This document shows, piece after piece, positions 35,591 through 45,480 of a stretch of DNA of 64,000 nucleotides (the stretch's first letter is position 1; the number at the start of each line of letters is the position of its first letter). The stretch is from NCBI GenBank assembly GCA_004154925.1, contig QJNS01000054.1, forward strand, positions 248,001-312,000. The letters run 5' to 3'. A model generated the notes under the pieces. It made no database searches. It saw nothing but the letters and a program-made list of their open reading frames with translations, and was not told where the DNA came from. Source of the stretch: Monosporascus cannonballus (Eukaryota; Ascomycota; Sordariomycetes; Xylariales). The translations under genes and the position numbers were made by a program.

Positions 35591-35989
35591 AAATATTTTA
35601 GGTTTAGTTATTTATATCTTTAAATAAAACGGAATTAAAAAGTTATATCGAAAAGATATTTGTATTATTCCTTAATGCTTTATATCTAATATCAACTTTT
35701 AAAAATGGGAATACCTTTTTCGAAAGTACATTTTTCCAACCTTATGATTTAGGAAACGCAAAACCAAAGATTGAACCAAAAGAAAACGATTATTTTCGGA
35801 TATTAGTTAGGCAGAAAAAAATGGTACAAATATATGGATAACTATTGTACTAAATATACTATTAAAAAGCTTAAAAATAGAAATACTTTTTCGCAAGCGG
35901 ATAATATTAATCAAAAAACGGTAAAGGATTTCGAAAATAAGGTATTAAGGAGCTTTAATTTACAAAACCTTATGTAAGGTAACAAAACG

Positions 35990-38900
35990 AATACGCAATT
36001 AAATTAAAATCTTTTTTCGATATAAAAACAAGATATTTAAAGTTATAATCGATTCGGGAATTAAAAATTATTTTATTTTTCTCATAATGGCAAAAAATTA
36101 TTAGATTTTTTAAAAATATAAATTAAAGTTTTACAAATTACGTATAGTAAACGGAAGCTTATTTACGTACGAAACTAAATAAGTTTTTCAAAAAACTAAA
36201 AAACTTCTCGTAAAGATTTAAGGATATAAAGAACGAATTTCGCTAGATATCCCCGACATTTCGAGATACGATATTATTTTGGGAATGCCGTAATTCAAAT
36301 TTAGTAATTCACATATTAACTGGAAATAACAAATATTTTCTTGGGAAAATAAAAAAGAGTTCTCCGAAAAAAATAACCAAAAAATTTACTACGTTATTAA
36401 GGAGGTTCGGATTTTAAATTATGCCTTTACGGTACTATCCGAATATTAAGAGTTTAAAAAGTTATTTAAACATAAAAAGAATCCTAGATTACTTTTTTAC
36501 AATTAATAAGATTATCCGATATTTATTAAAAAACATTATTTTAAGCTTTACAAAATTTATCATATAAACCGAGAAAAATCCAAAACCTTATAAAAATATA
36601 TAAATTAATTTGAAAAGGGGGTATATATAGGTTTTTAATTTTTCTGCTAAATACCTTATTTTTTATAGTACCAAAAACCAAAGATAACAAGCAAAAGATC
36701 GATAAAAATAAAGACCTTATATACCGAAGAATAATTCATTATAAACAATTAAATGATTTTACTATTAAAACCGGATGTTTTTTAAATTTTATAAATACTA
36801 TAAAAAGAATATTAATAAAACCAAATAATTTATAGCATTTAATTTTCGTAATAGCTATTATTCTATTCGTATAGCTAAAGGAAAAAATAGAAAACGTTAT
36901 TTAAAATAATATATGGACTTTACGAATACAAAATATTATCGATAGAATTTACTAATACTTTCGCCAATTTCCAAAGTTTGGTTATAATTACTTTCAGATA
37001 ATATTTGGATAAATTGGTATTGGTTTATTTCCACGACATCCTTATTTACTTTAAAACGTTAGAAAAGCATAAGGAATATATGGCTTAAATGTTCGGAATT
37101 TTAAACGAAGCGAATATCCGAATTAGCTTAACTAAGAATATATAGCACATACAGAAACCAGATTTCTTAAGATTTACTTTTATTTTTGGTTAAATTTAAA
37201 TTTAATATTCCAAGTTAAAAATAATTAAGGACTGGTTTATTCTTAATAAGCCGACCGTTATAAATATCCGATAAACTTTAAGATTTACGAGTTATGTACG
37301 TAATTTAATTAAGAGATATGGAAATATAATTAGGTTATTCACGAAATTTATTACCAAGAAATAAGTTAAGAAAAGTTTCGAATTTTTAAAAAAAGTTAAA
37401 AAAGCATTTCGAGAACTAAAAAAACAATTACTAATAAACTTATTATTAAGATACCAACTCCAGACAACAAAAACGATTAAAAATTAACGCCTTAAAATAC
37501 GCCCTGGGTAGAGTTCTACAGTAACAAAAAAATAACGGCAAATAATACCTAATAATATATTATTCGAAAGTATTCCGAAATACAAAACTTATATACCAAA
37601 TTTACGACAAAAAACTATTAATAATTATTAACGTTTTTAAATAATAAAAACCTTTCCTTAATAAAACAAAAAAACCTTCCGATATTTACTGTATTTATAA
37701 AAACATTACTTAATTTATGAAAAATTAAAAATTAAATAAACGATATAAAAATAAATAAATTTTTTATCAAAATTTAACTTCAAAATGTATTATATTAAAA
37801 AAAAAGAATATCTAGGCGGATATCTTTAACTGCAAAGGAAATCATAATTTCAAAGTTCCCACAAAAAATATAAATACTATAATATAAAAAGGACGGCATT
37901 ATATATTTGAATAAAATAATAAAGAAATTAATTAACGAACTTTTAATACGGTTCCGAAATTTTTACAATACAAAAGAATAAAAAGAAACCCAATAATTAA
38001 AAGGACAACTAAAAAAAATTAATTATTGTATTATAGCAAAATATATGTTTCTAAGGATTAATAGGAATAATTTATAAAGAAATTCCATAAAGATTTACTA
38101 TACGGATACCAAGGAGTTTTCAAAATTACTAAACGATTATAAAAATAGTATAATTTTCCAAAGTTACGCCGTATGATTAAAAAAGTAATCGAAAATTATA
38201 ACGTTTGTAATAAGGCTAAAACAATATGCCATAAGGCTTATGGGCTATTATAATCTATTAAAATTCTAAACAAAATATAGAATACCATAATCTGGGATTT
38301 TATTACTAGCCTACCTTTATTTAAAGACGCAGTTACTAAAGTCGAATACGACGCAATATGAGTTATTATTAATAGAGTTATTAAGTATGGGTATTTTTTA
38401 ACTTTTAATAAAAACGTAATAACAGAATAATTAAATTATGCCTTTATTAAACATTATTTTAACAAATACGAAATACCAGAAAAAGTTATTTCCGACAGAA
38501 ATACGCTTTTACTTCAAAATTCGGTATTAATATTTTTTTAAATAAATTGGTATTAAATTTACATTCTTAATAACTTATTATCTTTAAATACTTAGCCAAA
38601 TTAAAAAGTTGAACAAGATATTAAAATAATATTTTCGAAATTATGTTAAGTATTAACAAAATAATTAGGTAAAACTTTTATTATTAGTATAAATTATTTA
38701 TAACATACCTGTTTACGAAACTATGGCTATATTCTTTTATATAGCTATATACGGATATAAAGCAAAAACAAAACGATTTAAATAATCGTTTAATAAGGTA
38801 CTAAAGGTTATTATAATTGCCTCAAAAATGAAAACATTAATAACAAAAACCAAAATAATTTAAGCTCGTTTTTATAACGAATTGCGATTTTTTGAGTAAT

Positions 38901-39463
38901 AAATAGCTTAATATTATAATAAAAAAATTTAGGGATTAATCTTAGCAAAAGGAAATAAGATTTACCTGTTACGCCAAAAATAAAACGTAACCTTAAATAT
39001 TTTACAAATCAAAACAAAAAAAAACTTAGCGATAAGTTCGATTTCAAAAAACTTGGTCCGTTCAAAATTAACGAAATTATTTCAAAAACTAACTACCGGC
39101 TATCATTACACAAAAGCATAAGAATATATTCTATTTTCTATATTTCTTTTACTTAAACCAGCATCTTAAAATGCCATGTTAAAAACAGATTTGGAATTTA
39201 AAAAAATCTGACGAATACGAAATCGAATAAATATTAGATTCCAGAATAATCAAACATAAAGTTCAGTACCTAATCAAATAAAAAAATATTTACATAAAGA
39301 AAATACGTTAAAACCCCTTAACTACTTAACGAATATGATAAACCTAATTAAAACGTTCCACCGCCAAAATCCTAACCAACTGTTTCCAGCTCGGCCAACG
39401 TCGCAGGCGATAAAGGTCCCCCGCTTAAATCCAAACCTTCGGCGTTCCAGTCGAAAAAAATAA
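35990..39463 (+). pseudogene. pol: E3 pol (PR-RT-RH-IN-chromodomain), degenerate
   Basis: Protease: VIIDSG with the catalytic Asp retained at 36051, then NYFIF. Reverse transcriptase: about 36690-37120, with HYKQLNDFTIK near 36740; the catalytic box near 37020 reads YFHDILIYFKTLEKHKEYM, so the first Asp position is His. Integrase: about 38280-38560 (WDFITSLPLFKDAVTKVEYD, then KVISDRNTLL) with two core Asp codons visible. Chromodomain: about 39210-39330 (EILDSRIIKHKVQYLIK), then a basic Pro/Arg-rich tail (NLRRSSRKK) ending with TAA at 39461-39463. The last 116 bp overlap the antisense gene. Confidence 0.85.
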
Positions 39464-39857
39464 ACGCTTTTATTATGGCGTTTATTTTTAAAATCAATTG
39501 CGCTTATTCCGTTTCTATACGCCGTTGTTCCTCTTCTATCCTTTCCCGTTCCTCTAATTAGTCCAGCTCGTAACCCTTAAAAAGCAATTGCAACCTTTTT
39601 TCTTTCAAAATATCTTTCTGGCAACGTAAACGTTATAACTTATTTATTTTTTTAAACATTTCCTTTTGAAATTTTCGCTGCAATTCCACAAATTCGTCAT
39701 TAATAATACGACGCTCCTTTTGAAAACAGTGGCGTTCAAAACCAATATTCTCCAACAAAACTATAGCAATTACTAATCCGTTACAATAACGTTAACAACG
39801 AATACAATAACGTTAACAACGAATACAATAATAATAACTTAGAATACTTTCCGTCAT
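39348..39857 (-). pseudogene. E3 antisense gene: Cys-cluster plus coiled-coil protein, best-preserved copy
   Basis: The minus strand reads from ATG at 39855-39857 (MTESILSYYYCIRC); an in-frame alternative with MAGRIKN, like E1/E2, starts at 39999. A duplicated CIRCxRY unit follows, then ENIGFERHCFQKERR, a long coiled coil (NDEFVELQRKFQKEMFKKIN), LLFKGYELDxLEERERIEEE, and an acidic tail (DWNAEGLDLSGGPLSP, ATLAELETVG), stop at 39348-39350. Only about five in-frame stops, each explicable as RIP of Gln/Trp codons. Convergent with pol and overlapping its last 116 bp. Predicted soluble coiled-coil protein with a possible metal-binding N-terminus; function unknown. Confidence 0.75.
39784..39825. repeat. 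21-bp tandem duplication inside the E3 antisense gene
   Basis: CAATAACGTTAACAACGAATA occurs twice head to tail. Being 21 bp it keeps the frame and duplicates a seven-residue unit with the Cys-x2-Cys pair. Confidence 0.85.
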
Positions 39858-40077
39858 AAAACATTCGGACCTTCCGGATAAAAGGTAACTAGAACAAATA
39901 CCTCAAACCCAAATTTGAAAATATAATCAAACCGGTTATCACGAATCTCACACTAATTCGGCCGGGATTAACGCGTTAATTTTTTATTCGACCCGCCATA
40001 ATAAATTGGCGGTAAAAAAAATAATTTTCAATTAAAAAAGAAAAAATACTTACCTTTTTATCTTCAAAATAAAGATT

Positions 40078-40096
40078 TTAAAAGAAAAAAAAATAA
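40078..40096 (+). promoter_or_regulatory. E3 polypurine tract
   Basis: AAAAGAAAAAAAAATAA purine run immediately before the 3' LTR start at 40097. Confidence 0.65.
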
Positions 40097-40518
40097 TATT
40101 ACGCATCCCCGAACAAACCCGTCCTAAAAGCCCTAAGGCTATAAAAATAAAAAAGTTCCGCATTTTAAGTTCCGTAACTTAATATAATTTAACTAATTTA
40201 TTAAATTATTTAATCATTATAATCGAAACAATATAACAGATCTATAATATCAGTATTATACTAGAAAAATATAAAACGGTATAGGATTTTAAGTTTTCTA
40301 TATAAATAAATACTTACTTTGTTTTCGTTCCTTAGCTATTAATCTAAGCTTTTAATTCAAAAGTAATTGCATCGTTTTTAAATTAAAGGAAAAATCTTTA
40401 AAATCTCTTTAGCGAACAAACCATGAAATCATTTTTCGCCCTATTGTTACCTGCAAATCAAGACCTCATTTCGGATACTGCTCATACCTCCAGGTGGATA
40501 TATAACAGGTTTGTTACA
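40097..40518 (+). repeat. E3 3' LTR
   Basis: 422 bp; TATTACG corresponds to TGTTACG of the 5' copy; ends TTTGTTACA. The 3' half keeps more C/G than the 5' copy. Confidence 0.93.
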
Positions 40519-40523
40519 AGAAA
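40519..40523. repeat. E3 target-site duplication, right (AGAAA)
   Basis: Identical to 33318-33322. Confidence 0.92.
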
Positions 40524-41605
40524 TTGTTAGAAAGATATTTTTTATAGAGAATTTGCTAAAAAAAACAGTTACAGGTAATATAGCCAGTAGTTTATTATCG
40601 TAACTATAAGAGCCTTTCGGTTATCTATTGCTTAAATCTAAACCTAACTATATCGGCTGCAATTTTCATTTACAACAGTATTATAATATATATATGAATA
40701 TATTATCTTATATTTTGAACTGTTATATAATATCAAACATATCGGAGAGATTTTGGCCGCGTAGAAAAATTGTATTTATTTCAAAAATCTACTTTAAATA
40801 AAAAAAATAAAATATAACAAAGTTAACAGCTTTAACAACGATACATAAAACGAAGTCTTAATTTACTGAATGATATCTATGATTGGCGAGTTTGTTTTAA
40901 AGATATAGTATCTGGTTAATTATTTTCTAACGTAGAATATTAATATACAAAAAATTTAGAAAATAAAATAGTAAAAGCCTAAGTTACGGAATATTATCTA
41001 CAAATAAACTTATCACGTACGGTTTTTGTAGCGATTATATATATATAATACATAGACAGATTAATAACTGCATAGTATTACGTATATTCCTTTAGTCTTT
41101 GAAAAAACAACTAAAGAATTTATAAATATTAATAAAAATCGAAAATTAGTATTGGACAAATATTTAGAATATATTAGGTTATTGCAGGGCTGAATAATAC
41201 ATGCGATTTGAAAATTTGCATTAACAAGTATTGCGCAAATAATGTAATAATATTGAAAAGTAGAATTTAAACTGGAATAAAGATAAAGTGTATAAAATAT
41301 TGTAAATAGCGAAAATATAAACGAATTAAAAACGCTTGATGTTAAAAATAAAGAAGATGTTTAAAAATTGAAATTGTTTTTATTTTCGAGTTTTTGGACC
41401 TAGTATGTGATTAAATATATTTGAATAGAAAATAGGTATTTAATATATTATATACTAATATTATTATTATATAATTATATCATTTTATTTAAAGCGTAAA
41501 TTTAGGCTTATTATTAGCGTCTTTAATTCAAACTCAATGAATTAATTTAGTAATAAAGTAATTTAAACAATTATTACTAATAGATATAATAAATTTAAGT
41601 TTTCG
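40524..41605. other. AT-rich DNA, no gene seen
   Basis: No LTR, domain or RNA gene recognised. Confidence 0.5.
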
Positions 41606-41610
41606 CAGTA

Positions 41611-41735
41611 TGTCACAATCCTAAGTAACACCTTGTAGATATATAGAGCAGAACAAGGCGGTCAAGGCTCGACCTAACAACGTTCTACTTTTAAATGGTA
41701 TAATGGCTAGACTTTTGTTCTTCTGTGCCGTAACA
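41611..41735 (+). repeat. TRIM1 5' LTR
   Basis: 125 bp; about 85% identical by eye to 41967-42090, differing mostly by transitions. Confidence 0.85.
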
Positions 41736-41966
41736 ATTTGTCAGGTTTTTCATAGGTTATGCGTTCGATTCCTGAACTGGGCAGCTAACTTACCCCGCAT
41801 ATAAGAGGTACGTACGGGGCGGACTTCTAAATAACGCAGTTATTCGAGCACAGAGCTTAAATCGACGCCCAATTCGAAAATTACCGGGCGGCTAGGCGAA
41901 TTTCGGTAGGGGGCCCTTAACTTTCAGTTGGTTACATCGGGATAATATAACTGAAGGAGGACCTAC

Positions 41967-42090
41967 TGTTATAGTCCCAAATGGCACCTTATAGATATAT
42001 AGGGCAGAACGAGGCGGTTAGGGCTTAATCTGACAACGGTCCACTTTTAGTGGTATAATGGGTAGACTTTTGTTCTTTTATGCCATAACA
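41967..42090 (+). repeat. TRIM1 3' LTR
   Basis: 124 bp; TGTTATAGTCCC...CCATAACA, preceded by a purine tract. Confidence 0.85.
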
Positions 42091-42095
42091 CAATA

Positions 42096-42430
42096 TATCT
42101 TTTATATTAGCCGCTTTAGTAAAAAATATATTATTATATTATAAAGACGAATAATAAATATCGAAACGTTAAATAACACGATTAACTTCAAATTACTAAT
42201 AAATTTAATAGGAGATAAAAATGTAAATAAAGTTAAAAAGTATTTTTTTGAGATTGTTTGCCAAAGTGAAAACAATTTATTATAAGTAATAAATATATCA
42301 AGAAAAATATTACATATATTTTCATAAACAAACCTTTAATATTATTAGAAAACGTTAGTTTCGTATTATTTAAAATTTATAGTTTTATTAGTATAATAAA
42401 CGATACGTTATATTTAATAGGTAAATTCTC
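42096..42430. other. AT-rich spacer, no gene seen
   Basis: Nothing recognisable. Confidence 0.5.
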
Positions 42431-42650
42431 TTAGCAGGTATACTAATGTTGTATACGCTTTAAGGCGCCCATATTACGAACGGGTTGTTCTTTTAACAAG
42501 CTTCTTATATTTGCACCATACCATTACGCCACCAGACCAAAACATCGGTGAAACGATCGCAATTATAGCAATCATCCTAGTGCTTGCAGCTGTATATATA
42601 CTGGAGCTCTTACGGTGGACCAAGCCGTAACAAAGCTGCTATATCATTAT
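42431..42650 (+). repeat. Copy C of the four-copy repeat
   Basis: The core at 42500-42620 contains GCACCATACCATTACGCC, GATCGCAATTATAGCAATCA, GTGCTTGCAGCTGTATATAT and GGAGCTCTTACGG, each with counterparts in copies A, B and (inverted) D. The minus-strand reading gives SSSIYTAASTRMIAIIAIV. The plus frame from 42584 is not a supported gene. Confidence 0.65.
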
Positions 42651-43054
42651 ATAATATTATTGAAATTACCGTGTTTATAATGGCCTTTTTAAATTTAGAA
42701 AAAACTTTTATATATATTATTAATGTTAGTATCCTTCATTATAGAATGTTAGTGATGCATTTTATTACATTATTATAATACTTCTTTTATTATATTATTT
42801 TTCTGAAATTTTTATATTAATCTTTTTTAGAAAATTAAAGGCATTACGAACCGTTTACTATTTCATTATTCTATTAACGCAATATTCACTACTATTTCCA
42901 TTATAAATTTATATCAGTTATAAAAATATCCTATAAAACCAACCAGTTTATATAAATAAAATAATCATTTTAAGAATATAGAAATTTTAATTTCCTCTAA
43001 ATATAAAAATAATTAATCAGTTATCGTCTTCCACAAAACGCGAGAATACTATCT

Positions 43055-43104
43055 CCTGTGCAAATTATATCGTATAATAATTTTCTATAAGTTTAGGCCA
43101 CTCT
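43055..43104 (-). repeat. Dispersed ~45-bp motif, copy 7 (inverted)
   Basis: On the minus strand: GTGGCCTAAACTTATAGAA, AATTATTATACGA, TATAATTTGCAC; close to the consensus of the other copies. Confidence 0.55.
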
Positions 43105-43972
43105 CGCATATATAATGTAAATCGACATTAATCTTGTAAAACATTTCTAGTACTATAAGAATTAACATTATATAAAAAGATGTTTTAATATATACAAAGA
43201 GTTGTTAAAGTTAAAAGAAAACAAGATTTAATTGAAACCTTTTCATTTCTAGAATTATGTATTAATAAATGTTATCTTTCGATTTGGAAATATAATAAAT
43301 AATGTATTTACAACTTTACTTTACATAGCTTAGTCTCTTTTTGTTTGTTTTAATATCTGTAAAGTTATTTTAGTATTATTTTACAATTTTAAATATTAAC
43401 TAATTAATTTTGCCTCTTCGGAACGAACTATTAAAACTATTTTATAATTATGTAAAATTCATTGTAATTTATATATTTACTATTTTTAAAAACGGAAATT
43501 AGTAATAAATGAAAGAAAATACTTTGCTGTAAAGATATAAGCATAAAATAAATCTTAATAAAATTTATTATTAGTATCACGACATATTTGATGTATTTCC
43601 TATGTCTACTTTAAACCCGTAATATATTTATTAGCTATTAGCGAATTAGATTACGTTATTATTTAAAGTAAAATAAAATTAAAAGACTTTATTATACGGC
43701 ATACATTTCTCAAGATACTGTACATCAAAGCACGATAATATATTAACAATAATAACAAAAGACCGATATTTTTAACTAATGCCTAACAGTATCTAACTTC
43801 TTTATTTTGATAAAATCAATTCTCTTTAAAAATAACGAAACCATAAAGAAAAAACTGGATAAAATAATACATTGACATTTCAATTTCTAGGAACTGAGAG
43901 CTACTATTTATGCTAATTGTACAGACTATGAATTAATCATTGTTATTGAAAATTCTGTATATAGTATTTAGG

Positions 43973-44012
43973 GTGCAAATTATATAGTTTAATAATTTTC
44001 TATACATTTTGT
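43973..44012 (-). repeat. Dispersed ~45-bp motif, copy 8 (inverted)
   Basis: On the minus strand: AAAATGTATAGAAAATTATT, then AAACTATATAATTTGCACC. Confidence 0.5.
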
Positions 44013-44672
44013 TTTTATTCAAAAACTTGCTCCAAACGTAATTATTCCTTGTTCTAAGAACTCAAATTTAATGTTTACAACGTTGATAATGTATTTGATA
44101 TTGAAATATTCCTAAATATACGTAATATTTAGTAATTAAAATATTATTATACGTAAATATTGTATTATATTATAGGGAAAAATCTATTAGCTTTAAAATG
44201 AACTTATAGCTTTTTCGATAATATAAAATAGCTACGTGTAAGTTTTCTATAATCTCTATTATTTTAAATTAAAATTAATAGTTTATAAAAACAGGTTTTT
44301 ATTAAAAATATTAACTGTATATATAAAATAAAATGACAAATTGGTAATTTAACTTCGAAGATTTCCTGTAATCTATTGTTTTGCTACCGTTTTACTTTAA
44401 ACCATCTGTAAATTTCTCAGTTCCGATTTTATTCTTCACGATTTTGTCGAAATTCTGAAAGAGGTTCGAAAACTAGAACAGGCGAATAAATTAATATTCG
44501 TAAACCTTTTTCTATTACTTAAATATTTATCATAGAAAATTGTAAACTAACTGTTTGTTCACTGTTAATTTGATTAGTACAACTCTTTAAGCTTTATTAC
44601 TCGGTATAAAACTTTCTCAAATTCCTATTACAATAAATTTCTTATTAGGACAGGGAAGCGATATCGTATATT

Positions 44673-45050
44673 TGTAACAGCTAAGGGTTTAACAAACTAT
44701 TAAACCTTGCTCGTACAGATTTATGTTAGCAAAAGTATCGTAAAAATTTAAACAATACAATAACTAATTACATCTCGTAATAATAATAATAATTTGTAGA
44801 ACAAATAATTATTATAATCTAATATTCTTTAACAAGCAATGTAATGAACGTATATACTTATTTAATTTATTAACCTATTATTCGTAACTTCGTAAATCGG
44901 CTTACTAATTTATTTTTAATAAATTAATAATCTAACTTATTTATTTACTAATAGTAAATTGCTACTTTATTCTATAACTTAACTTACTACGGTTTTTCAC
45001 TATTTCAGTTACAACCGTATTTAAAGGACGTAATTGGTTAAACTCTAATA
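44673..45050 (-). repeat. E5 3' LTR
   Basis: The plus strand starts TGTAACAGCTAAGGGTTTAA (inverse of the LTR-end box) and ends CTCTAATA, next to CGATTTCCCTTTTCC, the inverse of a polypurine tract like that of E1. Confidence 0.78.
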
Positions 45051-45239
45051 CGATTTCCCTTTTCCAAAAATCCTGCGCTTAAGAATTCTTTTTCCGAAAG
45101 TTTTTGAAATTATATCTAGTCGTATTTTGAAGCATCGCTATCGCAAAACCGAACAACGTTACGCTACAGATAATTTAATTAATCTATAAAACCTTACAAA
45201 TATATCGTCCTTGTTTTATTTTGTTAAAACTCTTATTTA

Positions 45240-45480
45240 TTAATTAGTGGCGAAGCATTTTGATTATAAAAGATGTATTCGCCGTAATCGATTATGCGAT
45301 AAAGTAGTATTCCTATTTCTATAATTAACTACCATGGTTTTAAAACCTGTTATTTTAAAAGAAAATTAATTACTAAAAGTCTTATTTAATCTCTTACTCG
45401 GTTATTGCGTATTTCTAGTTGAATAACAATAATACTAAATATACGATAGAATGTCTCTTAACTATAGTTTTTAATTAAAA
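45240..45480 (+). pseudogene. E5 antisense gene remnant
   Basis: On the strand opposite E5 pol, at the expected place, the plus frame reads FDYKRCIRRNRLCDKV (about 45258-45304): a Tyr/Cys-x2-Cys-x6-Cys pattern like the E1/E2 clusters, followed after a frame change by YHGFKTCYFKRK. This supports the antisense gene being common to several families. Confidence 0.45.

Larger units (their letters stand above)
33323..40518 (+). mobile_element. E3: RIP-degraded chromovirus, full length, distinct family
   Basis: A 7.2-kb element with LTRs of 423 and 422 bp, a TG...CA structure (start TGTTACG, end GTTACA) and an exact 5-bp target duplication. Contents: gag with knuckle, an extra Cys/aromatic-rich segment, pol with protease to chromodomain, antisense gene, polypurine tract. 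The LTR sequence is unrelated to E1/E2, so it is a different family. It is less mutated than E2 or E4-E6: many frames are readable for 100 codons with few stops. Confidence 0.95.
41611..42090 (+). mobile_element. TRIM1: miniature LTR retroelement, little mutated
   Basis: Direct terminal repeats of 125 bp (41611-41735) and 124 bp (41967-42090), starting TGTCACA/TGTTATA and ending GTAACA/ATAACA. Flanks are CAGTA (41606-41610) and CAATA (42091-42095), a 5-bp target duplication with one G-to-A change. The purine run GAAGGAGGACCTAC precedes the right repeat, as a polypurine tract should. The 231-bp interior has no coding frame, so it needs proteins from another element. The LTR contains AGTGGTATAATGGGTAGAC, like a tRNA A box/D arm, and the interior contains GCGTTCGATTCCTGA, like a B box/T arm. 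Confidence 0.85.
42651..44672. other. AT-rich DNA with two inverted copies of the dispersed motif
   Basis: No gene seen. It holds motif copies 7 and 8, both inverted relative to copies 1-6. Confidence 0.5.

Noticed and set aside
39784..39825. CRISPR-like or minisatellite array
   Set aside because: Only two adjacent 21-bp units without spacers.
41690..41785. A t-RNA gene with A-box and B-box-like sequences
   Set aside because: No acceptor stem pairs, and the boxes belong to the TRIM LTR and interior, repeated in TRIM2.
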